Shown: positions 56,263 through 64,000 of the stretch, piece after piece
How positions within the stretch are numbered: position 1 is the first letter of the stretch
How the letters are laid out: each line of letters starts with the position of its first letter
Assembly (NCBI GenBank): GCA_902786465.1
Contig: CADACQ010000001.1
Coordinates: 62,001-126,000 of the forward strand
Direction of reading: 5' to 3'
Length of the DNA stretch: 64,000 nucleotides
From: an uncultured Eubacteriales bacterium
GTDB taxonomy: Bacteria > Bacillota > Clostridia > Christensenellales > CAG-138
Program-made: the position numbers and the translations under genes
Notes under the pieces: generated by a model
What the model saw: the letters and a program-made list of their open reading frames with translations, nothing else
Told to the model about the DNA's origin: nothing
The model's database searches: none

Positions 56263-57411
56263 TCACGTCTTCGGCAGGTACTTCTCCGGGTTTTCGGGGA
56301 CGCCGTTGATGAGGAGTTCGTAGCGGAAGGTGGCCAGATGCCCGCTGGCCGGCTCCGGCAGCACCGCCACCTGCTCCCCCTTCTTCACCCGCTGATACAG
56401 CTCCACCAGGGGCCGCTGGCAGCCGATGATCCGGGACAAGCACCCGGCCTCGTCGTGGAGGATGTCGATGACCAGCCCCATATCCCCTCGTTTCCCGCAG
56501 AAGACCACCACGCCCCCTTCGGGCGCCACGATTCGGGACACGCTCTCGGCGGTGATATCCGTTCCGTAGCGCATGCCCTCGTCCGTCATGCCGAAGGACC
56601 CGGTCACGGTCCCCTGGGTGGGCCATATGAGCGCCAGCCCGCTGAGAGGCATCGCCTCGGGCCCCGCTTCGGGGGAGGCCGCCTCCTTGACCCAGCCGCC
56701 GTCCTCGATGACCTGGTCCACCTTCCCCTGGCCCACCACGAACTCGTTGGTCTTCGCCTCGGAGAAGGCGGCCTGGCCCCGGTACACGGTCTCATAATAG
56801 GTAAGGGTGTAGGGATAGACACCCATGCTCCGATAGATGCGGCTGCCCGCCGTGAGCCGGACGTTCTCCTGGAGCAGGGTCTCCGCCTGCCCCCGTTCGA
56901 TGACGCAGCGATCCACGGTCCTGACGATGGGCAGGAGGCTGTCGTCCGCCTTCAGGGTGCTCACCGCCTCCTCCAGGTTCAGCAGCTCCCCCTTGCCCGA
57001 GGGCGATTCCAGCGTCAGCTGCTGATCGAACCCGGCCCGGATCAGCCGTTCGTTCTGGCCCAGCCCCAGCTGGGCGCTCTCCCGGAGGTACCGCTCCACC
57101 GCCAGCCGCCCTTCCTCGGCGTTGAGGACCGTGAACAGCACCCGCCCGTCCGCCACCAGATCCAGGGCCTCCGGCGGGTACTCCCGCTGCACCTGCACCC
57201 GGATGGGCGTGGGCAACGGGGTCACCCTGAGCTGGGCCGGGGTGGCCGTTGGCGTGGCCGGGGCCGTGGGCGAGGTGCGCGGCAAACGAAAGCCCGCCTC
57301 CAGCCGCCCGTCGCCCCGCAGCAGGAGCCAAAAGAGGAGGCTGAGCACCGCCACCAGCATCACCAGCGCCATAGCGCCGTAGCGTATGAGCTTGTCCCGT
57401 TCCCATTTCAT
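56263..57411 (-). CDS. membrane-anchored G5-domain protein with degenerate M23 (LytM) domain
   Basis: 382 residues from the ATG at 57411; an upstream in-frame start at 57429 also lacks an RBS. One membrane helix (about 13-34) is followed by a Thr/Pro/Ala linker. A middle region (about 75-170) holds sequence such as IRAGFDQQLTLESPSGK and LNLEEAVSTLKADDS. A G5 domain (about 180-235, YTLTYYETVYRGQ and EFVVGQGKVDQVIEDG) precedes a LytM fold (about 255-380). Zinc ligands are lost: the HxGxD motif reads RYGTDI and the HLHFE motif reads TFRYEL. It is probably a scaffold or activator, as with SpoIIQ- or EnvC-like proteins, not a peptidase. Confidence 0.82.
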   Translation of the reverse strand: MKWERDKLIRYGAMALVMLVAVLSLLFWLLLRGDGRLEAGFRLPRTSPTAPATPTATPAQLRVTPLPTPIRVQVQREYPPEALDLVADGRVLFTVLNAEEGRLAVERYLRESAQLGLGQNERLIRAGFDQQLTLESPSGKGELLNLEEAVSTLKADDSLLPIVRTVDRCVIERGQAETLLQENVRLTAGSRIYRSMGVYPYTLTYYETVYRGQAAFSEAKTNEFVVGQGKVDQVIEDGGWVKEAASPEAGPEAMPLSGLALIWPTQGTVTGSFGMTDEGMRYGTDITAESVSRIVAPEGGVVVFCGKRGDMGLVIDILHDEAGCLSRIIGCQRPLVELYQRVKKGEQVAVLPEPASGHLATFRYELLINGVPENPEKYLPKT

Positions 57412-57419
57412 TTGGATAT

Positions 57420-57448
57420 AGTATAGCATTTCCCCGCCCGGGCGGCAA
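57420..57448 (-). promoter_or_regulatory. promoter abutting the G5/LytM gene
   Basis: On the minus strand TTGCCG (57448-57443), 17-nt spacer, TATACT (57425-57420). The ATG at 57411 begins eight bases later and has no Shine-Dalgarno sequence. Confidence 0.6.
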
Positions 57449-57495
57449 GACCCCCTTGCGCCGCCACGATTCCGCGCCCTGATTTGAATTTTCTA

Positions 57496-57524
57496 TTGGC
57501 AAATGTTTGAAACGATGATATTAT
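57496..57524 (+). promoter_or_regulatory. promoter of the glycogen operon
   Basis: TTGGCA (57496-57501), 17-nt spacer, TATTAT (57519-57524), about 38 nt before the glgB ATG. It should serve glgB, glgC, glgD, glgA and perhaps pfkA. Confidence 0.65.
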
Positions 57525-57562
57525 ATATGTACACTTAGGGTAACTATATGCTGGGGGGAACT

Positions 57563-59407
57563 ATGAGCGATCAAATCAAAGATTTTTATGAGGGCAGGTG
57601 CATCCGGGCCTACCAGTTCCTGGGTTGCCATCGGGCCGAGCGGGGCTTCCGCTTCATGATCTGGGCGCCTAACGCCCGGTTCGTCACCGTGGCAGGCGAT
57701 TTCAACGGCTGGAGCTATACCCAGAACCCGGCCTGGCGGCGGCCGGACGGGCTGTGGGAGGCGGTCATCGACAATGCCCAGCCCTATCAACGGTACAAGT
57801 ACGTGGTGACCCGCGCCGACGGCACCGTCATCATGAAGGCGGATCCCTACGGCCGCATGGGGGAGCCCAAGGGCACCGCTTCCCTGGTCTATGATCCGGA
57901 TCCCTATCCCTGGGAGGACGCGGGGTACATGGCCGGGCTCACCGATCCCCTTGCCGCGCCCATGAATATCTATGAATGCCATCTGGGCAGCTGGAAGGAG
58001 GGCCTCTCCTACCGGCAGCTGGCGGACGAGCTGCTGCCCTACGTCAAGGACATGGGGTACACCCACATCGAGGTCATGCCCCTCATGGCCTATCCCTACG
58101 ATCCCAGCTGGGGCTACCAGGTGACGGGCTACTATGCCGCCACCAGCCGCTACGGCGCCCCGGACGATCTCAAGTACTTCGTGAACAAGGCCCATTCCCT
58201 GGGGGTGGGGGTCATCATGGACTGGGTCCCCGCCCACTTCACCAAGGACGATCACGGCCTTCGCCTCTTCGACGGCACCTGCTGCTATGAATACAGCGAC
58301 CCGCGCCGGGGCGAGATGCACCAGTGGGGCACCCTCCTCTTCGATTACGGCAAGCCCGAGGTCCGCAGTTTCCTCACCTCCAGCGCCGTGTACTGGCTGG
58401 AGGAGATGCACATGGACGGCCTCCGGGTGGACGCGGTGAGCTGCATGCTCTACATGGACTTCGGCCGGGAGGGCGGCGACTGGCTTCGCAACAGCGAGGG
58501 CGGCCGGGAGGACCTTTCCGCCATCGCCCTCTTTAAGCATCTCTCCTGGGCGGTCCATGGCCTGAAGGGCCGCAAGCTCCTCATCGCCGAGGAGTCCACC
58601 GCTTTCCCCATGGTCACCAACAAGCACGACAACAGCCTGGGTTTCGACTTCAAGTGGAACATGGGCTGGATGAACGACATGCTCTCCTACATGGGCATGG
58701 ACCCCATCTACCGCCAGTACCACCACAGCAAGCTGACCTTCAGCCTGACCTACGCCTTCTCCGAGCACTACGTCCTCCCCTTCTCCCACGACGAGGTGGT
58801 CCACGGGAAGAAGTCCATGCTGAACAAGATGCCCGGCACCTACGAGGAGAAGTTCCAGCAGCTCAGGCTCCTGTACACCTACCAGATGGCCCACCCAGGC
58901 AAGAAGCTCACCTTCATGGGCATGGAGCTGGGCACGTTCATCGAGTGGCGGTTCTACGAGAGCCTGGAGTGGTTCCTCCTCGCCTACCCCAAGCACGAGG
59001 AGTTCCGCCGGTTCGTCCGGGGCCTGAACCGGTTCTACCAGGACAACCCGGCCCTCTACCAGCGGGACGACGGCTGGGACGGCTTCGAGTGGAGCGTGGT
59101 GGACGATGCGCAGAACTCCGTCGTCGCCTTCCTGAGAAAGAGCAAGGACGAAACGCTGCTGTGTGTCTTCAACTTCACCCCGGTCTACCGGCCCGGGTAC
59201 AGCCTGCCCGTGCCCGAGGAGGGGACCTTCTCCCTGGCCTTCTCCACGGGCGAGCTCCCGGCGGAGCAGGGCTGGTCCCTCACCACCGAACCCTCCTATC
59301 CCGGCGCCCGCTTCCCCCATATGGTCCGGCAGGATCTGTTCCCCTTCTGCGGTATGTATTTCAAATTCACCAAGAAAAATGACGGAAAGGATGTGACTCA
59401 AGGATGA
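57563..59407 (+). CDS. glgB: 1,4-alpha-glucan branching enzyme
   Basis: 614 residues from the ATG at 57563, after GGGGGGAA; the ATG at 57548 has none. An N-terminal CBM48 domain (about 10-115, [32 protein letters not shown]) precedes the GH13 barrel. Region II has Asp290 in GLRVDAVSC, region III Glu343 in [11 protein letters not shown], and region [19 protein letters not shown]-like surroundings (YESLEWFLL) and a C-terminal beta domain follow. It makes alpha-1,6 branches in glycogen. It overlaps glgC by four bases. Confidence 0.96.
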   Translation: MSDQIKDFYEGRCIRAYQFLGCHRAERGFRFMIWAPNARFVTVAGDFNGWSYTQNPAWRRPDGLWEAVIDNAQPYQRYKYVVTRADGTVIMKADPYGRMGEPKGTASLVYDPDPYPWEDAGYMAGLTDPLAAPMNIYECHLGSWKEGLSYRQLADELLPYVKDMGYTHIEVMPLMAYPYDPSWGYQVTGYYAATSRYGAPDDLKYFVNKAHSLGVGVIMDWVPAHFTKDDHGLRLFDGTCCYEYSDPRRGEMHQWGTLLFDYGKPEVRSFLTSSAVYWLEEMHMDGLRVDAVSCMLYMDFGREGGDWLRNSEGGREDLSAIALFKHLSWAVHGLKGRKLLIAEESTAFPMVTNKHDNSLGFDFKWNMGWMNDMLSYMGMDPIYRQYHHSKLTFSLTYAFSEHYVLPFSHDEVVHGKKSMLNKMPGTYEEKFQQLRLLYTYQMAHPGKKLTFMGMELGTFIEWRFYESLEWFLLAYPKHEEFRRFVRGLNRFYQDNPALYQRDDGWDGFEWSVVDDAQNSVVAFLRKSKDETLLCVFNFTPVYRPGYSLPVPEEGTFSLAFSTGELPAEQGWSLTTEPSYPGARFPHMVRQDLFPFCGMYFKFTKKNDGKDVTQG

Positions 59408-59775
59408 AAAAACGGATCGTGGTCATGCTCTTAGCCGGCGGCCAAGGCAGCCGGCTGGGCGTACTCACCTCCAACATGGCCAAGCCTGCCGTTCCCTTCG
59501 GCGGCAAGTATCGGATCATCGATTTTCCCCTCAGCAACTGTGTCAACTCCGGCTTCGACACGGTGGGCGTCCTCACCCAGTACCGGCCCCTGGCGCTGAA
59601 CGCCTATCTGGGCACCGGCCAGCACTGGGATCTGGACCGCAACTACGGCGGCGTCTTCGTGCTGCCCCCCTATGTGACCGAGGGTGAAAACGGCCACTGG
59701 TACAGCGCGATCCTGACTATGTGCTCATCCTTTCCGGCGACCATATCTACAAGATGGACTACGCCAAGATGCTGA
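59404..59775 (+). CDS. glgC: glucose-1-phosphate adenylyltransferase, N-terminal part (frameshifted, internal deletion)
   Basis: About 99 residues are in the correct frame. The nucleotidyltransferase start [15 protein letters not shown] is intact, as are [20 protein letters not shown] and [10 protein letters not shown]. After HWYSA, near 59708, the normal protein has a segment of about 18 residues with the conserved GTA-A-YQN motif, which is missing. The reading frame then changes, and the rest of the protein goes on in the next frame from GATCCTGACTAT (DPDY). The lost stretch is therefore about 50 bases and not a multiple of three. Confidence 0.88.
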   Translation: MKKRIVVMLLAGGQGSRLGVLTSNMAKPAVPFGGKYRIIDFPLSNCVNSGFDTVGVLTQYRPLALNAYLGTGQHWDLDRNYGGVFVLPPYVTEGENGHWYSAILTMCSSFPATISTRWTTPRC

Positions 59776-60590
59776 AGTTCCATCGGGACAAGAAGGCGGC
59801 GGCCACCATCGCGGTGCTGCAGGTGCCCTGGGAGGAGGCCCATCGCTTCGGCATCATGAACGCCGACGTGAACGGGGTCATCCAGTCCTTCGAGGAGAAG
59901 CCCAAGGAGCCCAAGAGCAACCTGGCGTCCATGGGCATCTACATCTTCGACTGGAAGAAGCTCCGGGATTACATGGAGGCGGACGACGCCGATCCCAATT
60001 CCAGCAACGACTTCGGCAAGAACATCATCCCCGCCATGCTGAACAGCGGCGAGGTCATGGTGGCCTATCCCTTCGAAGGCTATTGGCGGGACGTGGGCAC
60101 CATCCAGAGCCTGTGGGAGGCCAACATGGATCTGCTGGGTCAGAAACCGGTGCTGGATCTCGACGACGACAGCTGGCGCATCTACACCCGCAACCCGGTC
60201 ATGCCGCCTCATTACGTGAGCCTCACCGCCCAGGTCACCAATTCCCTGGTGTCCGAAGGCGCGGTGGTGGAGGGCACGGTGACCAACTCCGTCATCTTCT
60301 CCGGCGCCCGCATCGAGAAGGGGGCCACGGTGAAGGACAGCATCATCTTCCCCAAGGCCGTGGTGGGCAAGAACGTCACCGTGGAGAAGGCCATCGTGGG
60401 CGAGAACTCCATCGTGGGCGATTACTCCATGGTGGGCGGCCCCGTCCGTCCCGGCGAGAAGGTGAACAACAAGCTCACCGGCGACATCACCCTCATCGGC
60501 AACGACGTGACCATTCCCCCCAGGGCGTATCTTGCCAAGGGCGCCGTGGTCAACACCGAGAACCCCCACCAGCCCGCAAAGGAGGCGTAA
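59721..60590 (+). CDS. glgC: glucose-1-phosphate adenylyltransferase, C-terminal part
   Basis: About 290 residues continue GlgC after the deletion. The GTG at 59721 lies inside [14 protein letters not shown] and is not a start. The catalytic Asp is in [10 protein letters not shown]. Also present are [33 protein letters not shown] and the left-handed beta-helix domain with hexapeptide repeats ([20 protein letters not shown]). It makes ADP-glucose for glycogen. Its partner GlgD is encoded next. As written, the gene cannot give full-length GlgC. Confidence 0.88.
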   Translation: MLILSGDHIYKMDYAKMLKFHRDKKAAATIAVLQVPWEEAHRFGIMNADVNGVIQSFEEKPKEPKSNLASMGIYIFDWKKLRDYMEADDADPNSSNDFGKNIIPAMLNSGEVMVAYPFEGYWRDVGTIQSLWEANMDLLGQKPVLDLDDDSWRIYTRNPVMPPHYVSLTAQVTNSLVSEGAVVEGTVTNSVIFSGARIEKGATVKDSIIFPKAVVGKNVTVEKAIVGENSIVGDYSMVGGPVRPGEKVNNKLTGDITLIGNDVTIPPRAYLAKGAVVNTENPHQPAKEA

Positions 60591-60593
60591 GCT

Positions 60594-61718
60594 ATGATCA
60601 ACAACGCATTCGGCCTCATCGTCACCGCTGATCGGTCCACCCACCTCAAGGATCTGACCCTGTCCCGCTCCGCGGGAGCGGTCCCCTTCGGCGGCCGGTA
60701 TCGCTTCATCGATTTCACCCTCTCCAATATGGTCAACGCCGGCATCACCAGCGTGGGCCTGATCACGGAGAAGAACTATCATTCCCTCATGGACCATCTG
60801 GGCTCCGGCAAGGAGTGGGACCTGCACCGCAAGCGTGACGGTCTCTTCATCCTGCCCCCCTTCATGACCAAGGACAACTCCGGCGTATTCCGGGGCGACA
60901 TCGACGCCATCCGGTCCGTGCTGGGCTACGTGCGCCGCACCCAGGAGGACTATGCGGTCCTGGCCTGGCCCCGGGTGGTCATGAACCTGGATCTCACGGC
61001 CATGATGGAGCAGCACGTGGAAACCGGCGCGGACATCACCATCCTCTACGCGGAGGACGGGTCCCTCCGGCCGGAGGAGCAGAATCAGGACCTGCGCCTC
61101 ATTCTGGACGAGAAAGGCCGGGTCACAGATATGGAGCTGGACGCCTATCGGCCCCATAGCATGAACCGCAGCGCCGACGTGATGATCCTGAAGAAGGAGC
61201 TGCTGGAGTACCTCGTCGAGGAGGCCTACGCCCGGGGCGAATACGATTTCCACCGGGACATCCTGCTGAAGAAGTGCAAGACGCTGAACATCATGGGCTA
61301 TAAGTTCGAAGGGTTCCTGGCGCGGATGGAGTCCGTGGAGGGCTACTTCGCCAACAGCATGGCCCTTCTGAACCCGGACGTGCAGGCGGATCTGTTCAAC
61401 GCCCGTCGCCCCATCTACACCAAGGTGAAGGACGAGGTGGCCGCCCGCTACTCCGTCAGCGCCCAGGTGAAGAACTCCCTGGTGGCCGACGGCTGCGTCA
61501 TCGAGGGGCTGGTGGAGAACTCCATCCTCTTCCGCGGCGTCCACGTGAAGCCCGGCGCCCGCATCTACAACAGCATCGTCATGCAGGGGGCTGAGGTGGA
61601 CGAGAACGCCATCCTGGACCACGTGATCCTGGACAAGGGCGTGAAGATTTTGCCGGGCCGGAGCCTGCAGGGCTACGACAGCTTCCCCATCGTGATCAGA
61701 AAGAATCAAACCGTATGA
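60594..61718 (+). CDS. glgD: GlgD, regulatory subunit of glucose-1-phosphate adenylyltransferase
   Basis: 374 residues. Homologous to GlgC but with changed active-site motifs: FGLIVTADRSTHLKDLT replaces the GGxGxRL P-loop, and the SGDH motif is absent (WPRVVMNLDL instead). PFGGRYRFIDFTLSNMVNAGI and the C-terminal hexapeptide domain (NSLVADGCVIEGLVENS) are kept. This marks GlgD, which pairs with GlgC in Firmicutes. GGAGG lies upstream. It overlaps glgA by four bases. Confidence 0.94.
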   Translation: MINNAFGLIVTADRSTHLKDLTLSRSAGAVPFGGRYRFIDFTLSNMVNAGITSVGLITEKNYHSLMDHLGSGKEWDLHRKRDGLFILPPFMTKDNSGVFRGDIDAIRSVLGYVRRTQEDYAVLAWPRVVMNLDLTAMMEQHVETGADITILYAEDGSLRPEEQNQDLRLILDEKGRVTDMELDAYRPHSMNRSADVMILKKELLEYLVEEAYARGEYDFHRDILLKKCKTLNIMGYKFEGFLARMESVEGYFANSMALLNPDVQADLFNARRPIYTKVKDEVAARYSVSAQVKNSLVADGCVIEGLVENSILFRGVHVKPGARIYNSIVMQGAEVDENAILDHVILDKGVKILPGRSLQGYDSFPIVIRKNQTV

Positions 61719-63253
61719 GCACTGCAAAAGCCATAAAGCGGCCCCCTTCCTCCAAAGGGAGGCCGGTGGTCGATAAGAAAGCCCTGAAGCCGGAGCCCGT
61801 GATCGAGAAGCAGCCGTTGAAGGTGCTCCTGTGCGCCAGCGAGGCCATGCCCTTCATCAAGACCGGAGGCCTGGCCGACGTGGTGGGCGCCCTGCCCATA
61901 GCCCTCAATCAGGAGGGACTGGACGTGCGGGTGATCCTGCCCAAGTATCGGCTGATCCCCTACACCTACATCTGCTCCATGGAGCACGTGACGGACTTCA
62001 CCGTGCTCATGGGGGGCGATCGGGTCTACTGCGGCATCGACACCATCGTGGAGAACGGGGTACGGTACTACTTCGTGGACAACCTGGCCCTCTTCGGCGG
62101 GGATCGGGTCTACACCGGCGACCAGGACGAGGGCTATAAGTTCGCCTTCTTCTGCCGGGCCATTCTGGAGGCCCTGCCCCGGATCGGGTGGTTCCCGGAC
62201 GTGCTCCACGGCAACGACTGGCAGTGCGGCCTTCTCAGCGTGCTCCTCAGAGCCCAGTACGGCATCGACGAGCGGTATCGGGCCATTCGCACGGTCTACA
62301 CCATCCACAACCTGAAGTTCCAGGGGCTCTTCGACTTCCACTGGCTCAACACCTACCTGGGCCTCAACGAGGGCTACTTCTCCACGGAGAACCTGGAGTT
62401 CTACGGCCTGCTCTCCTGCATGAAGGGCGGCATCGTGTTCTCCGACCGGGTCACCACCGTGAGCCCCACCTACGCGGAGGAGATCAAGTCCGCCTACTAC
62501 GGCGAGCGGTTGGACGGGCTCATGAAGAAGCGGCAGAACGTCCTTTCGGGCATTCTGAACGGCATCGACACCGAGGCCTACGATCCCGAGGGGGATCGGT
62601 TCCTCCGGGTCACCTTCAGCGCCGACAACCGGCGGGGCAAGGCCATCCTGAAGGCGGACCTGCAGCAGGAGTGCGGCCTCCAGGTGCGGCCCGAGGCGGC
62701 CCTCATCGGCTTCATCGCCCGGCTCACCGCCCAGAAGGGGCTGGACCTCATCGAGCGGGTGCTGGACGACATCATGCGCCAGGACGTGCAGATCGTGTTC
62801 CTGGGCAAGGGCGACCAGCACTACGAGGACTTCATCCGCAACGCCCAGAACAAGTATCCCGGCCGGGTGGCCGCCCGGGTGGAGATGAACGAAGCCCTGG
62901 CCCACCGGGTCTACGCGGGCACGGACATGTTCCTCATGCCCAGCCAGTTCGAGCCCTGCGGCCTCTCCCAGATGATCGCCATGCGGTACGGGTCCATCCC
63001 CATCGTGCGGGAGACCGGCGGTCTCAAGGACAGCGTGCAGCCCTTCAACGTGTACACGGACGAGGGCAACGGCTTCTCCTTCTCCAACTACAACGCCCAC
63101 GACATGCTCTATACCGTGGAGCGGGCGGTGTACTACTTCCACGACGAGGCCCTGTGGGACAGGCTGGTGAAGCGGGCCATGGGGACCGACTTCTCCTGGC
63201 ACAAGTCCGCTTTGGTGTATAAACAGCTCTACGAAGGGCTGATGGAAAGATAA
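61715..63253 (+). CDS. glgA: glycogen synthase, ADP-glucose type (GT5)
   Basis: 512 residues. The first ~33 residues (rich in Lys and Pro, MSTAKAIKRPPSSKGRPVV) form an extension before the usual start LKVLLCASEAMPFIKTGGLADVVGALP. The KTGGL motif binds ADP-glucose. The C-terminal domain shows IGFIARLTAQKGLDL and the FEPCGLSQMIAMRYG motif with catalytic Glu, then RETGGLKDSV. It extends alpha-1,4 chains. The extension is not typical and could be an N-terminal misread, but the ATG overlapping glgD fits coupling. Confidence 0.95.
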   Translation: MSTAKAIKRPPSSKGRPVVDKKALKPEPVIEKQPLKVLLCASEAMPFIKTGGLADVVGALPIALNQEGLDVRVILPKYRLIPYTYICSMEHVTDFTVLMGGDRVYCGIDTIVENGVRYYFVDNLALFGGDRVYTGDQDEGYKFAFFCRAILEALPRIGWFPDVLHGNDWQCGLLSVLLRAQYGIDERYRAIRTVYTIHNLKFQGLFDFHWLNTYLGLNEGYFSTENLEFYGLLSCMKGGIVFSDRVTTVSPTYAEEIKSAYYGERLDGLMKKRQNVLSGILNGIDTEAYDPEGDRFLRVTFSADNRRGKAILKADLQQECGLQVRPEAALIGFIARLTAQKGLDLIERVLDDIMRQDVQIVFLGKGDQHYEDFIRNAQNKYPGRVAARVEMNEALAHRVYAGTDMFLMPSQFEPCGLSQMIAMRYGSIPIVRETGGLKDSVQPFNVYTDEGNGFSFSNYNAHDMLYTVERAVYYFHDEALWDRLVKRAMGTDFSWHKSALVYKQLYEGLMER

Positions 63254-63297
63254 CAAGACAACCGAGAACAAAATTCTTTCGCATCGAGGCAAAAAAC

Positions 63298-64000
63298 ATG
63301 GATAAGATCGTAAGACGTATCGGCATTCTCACCAGCGGGGGCGACGCTCCCGGCATGAACGCGGCCATCCGCGCCGCCGTCCGCAACTGTCTGCAGCGGG
63401 GCATCACCCCCGTGGGCATCCACCGGGGCTACAACGGCCTCATCCAGGGGGATACCTTCGAGATGGACGCCCGCTCCGTCAACGGCCTCTCCGACCGGGG
63501 CGGCACCATCCTCTACACCGCCCGCTGCAAGGAGTTCACCACCCCCGAGGGCGTGGCGCAGGCGGTCCGCACCTGCAAGTACGCGGGTATCGACGGGGTC
63601 ATCGCCATCGGCGGCGACGGCACCTTCCGGGGCGCCCAGAAGCTGTCCGCCGCGGGCGTCAACACCGTGGGCGTGCCCGCCACCATCGACAACGACATTG
63701 GCTGCTCCCACTACACTATCGGCTTTGACACCGCGGCCAACACCGCCATCCAGTGCATCGACAAGCTGGCCGACACCATGCAGTCCCACGAGCGGGCCAG
63801 CATCGTGGAGGTCATGGGTCGGCACGCGGGGCACTTGGCCGTGTACGTGGGCCTCGCTGTAGGCGCCACCGCCATTCTGGTGCCCGAGTTCCCGGTGGAC
63901 TTCGAGCGGGACGTGATCGAGCGGGTCCGCCAGGGCAAGTACCGGGGCAAACGCCACTTCGTCATCGTGGTGGCCGAGGGCGTAGGCCGCTGCGACGAGA
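63298..64000 (+). CDS. pfkA: ATP-dependent 6-phosphofructokinase (3' end outside window)
   Basis: About 234 residues are visible and the frame is open at the end. The start MDKIVRRIGILTSGGDAPGMNAAIRA, the ATP site IGGDGTFRGA, the substrate and catalytic motif PATIDNDIGC (Asp as base) and MGRHAGHLA are all as in PfkA. It phosphorylates fructose 6-phosphate, the committed step of glycolysis. The GGDGT sequence marks the ATP type; PPi-dependent enzymes mostly have GGDDT. It follows glgA by 44 nt and may be read from the glycogen promoter. Confidence 0.95.
   Translation, partial: MDKIVRRIGILTSGGDAPGMNAAIRAAVRNCLQRGITPVGIHRGYNGLIQGDTFEMDARSVNGLSDRGGTILYTARCKEFTTPEGVAQAVRTCKYAGIDGVIAIGGDGTFRGAQKLSAAGVNTVGVPATIDNDIGCSHYTIGFDTAANTAIQCIDKLADTMQSHERASIVEVMGRHAGHLAVYVGLAVGATAILVPEFPVDFERDVIERVRQGKYRGKRHFVIVVAEGVGRCDE

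Overview
This GC-rich window looks like the chromosome of an anaerobic, carbohydrate-fermenting Firmicute, most likely class Clostridia (gut or rumen type). The evidence is two T-box riboswitches (met transporter, thrS), a LoaP-type NusG paralogue, the yybS-gdpP-rplI-dnaB block, a paired glgC/glgD, a BceRSAB-type module, many Gram-positive lipoproteins and sigma-A promoters close to consensus. I cannot place it to genus. No rRNA, tRNA, CRISPR array, insertion sequence or convincing prophage is visible.

Layout. 1-7767 (minus): a surface-glycan cluster headed by loaP and a strong promoter with a ~220-nt structured leader. It holds a PglF/CapD-like dehydratase, a PglE-like aminotransferase, a PglC-like sugar transferase, a GNAT/FemAB-like protein, a GT4 glycosyltransferase and a WlbA-like oxidoreductase cut by the window edge. 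7768-9789: galE and nadE, with a dense array of nested palindromes after galE. 9963-11564: an NlpC/P60 protein, a Gx-transporter-like membrane protein and a NusG-II-domain protein. 11625-14479: a Met T-box controlling metN-metI-metQ. 14656-17498: a large surface protein of about eight InlB-B-like repeats, split by a frameshift. 17551-20624: an MscS channel and a GH53 galactanase lipoprotein. 20845-22718: PadR, HAAS/DUF1700 and DUF4097 envelope module. 22822-29909: a glucuronate catabolic operon (SDR, PfkB kinase, gnd, LarA-like protein, uxaC) with a divergent AraC regulator. 30008-39204: a maltodextrin/starch unit (MsmK, MalG, MalF, a binding protein with three extra modules, two small membrane proteins, a GH13 lipoprotein). 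39366-42546: a Pro/Thr-rich lipoprotein, a ModE-like regulator and thrS with its T-box. 42949-51860: yybS, gdpP, rplI (damaged), dnaB and bceRSAB. 51967-56113: a PaaK-like ligase, an N-acyl-D-amino-acid deacylase and an M20 peptidase. 56263-57411: a G5 plus degenerate M23 protein. 57563-64000: glgB, glgC (damaged), glgD, glgA and a partial pfkA.

How the parts fit. Extracellular GH13 and GH53 lipoproteins trim starch-like and galactan polymers. The Mal-type ABC system imports oligosaccharides. Surplus glucose goes to glycogen (glgBCDA), and pfkA feeds glycolysis. The glucuronate operon lacks a mannonate dehydratase and a KDG aldolase but has a LarA-family protein and gnd, which suggests a route through gluconate to 6-phosphogluconate.

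Unexplained structure. At least two families of palindromic intergenic repeats are dispersed through the window: an about 135-bp three-hairpin element with three full and three partial copies, and an about 105-bp element with one full and one half copy. A five-hairpin array (7812-8043) and a cloverleaf-like sequence (21154-21243) are related in style. Five genes have a promoter whose -10 box ends 6-9 nt before the ATG, suggesting leaderless mRNAs. Three genes (repeat protein, rplI, glgC) carry frameshifts or short deletions that may be assembly errors.
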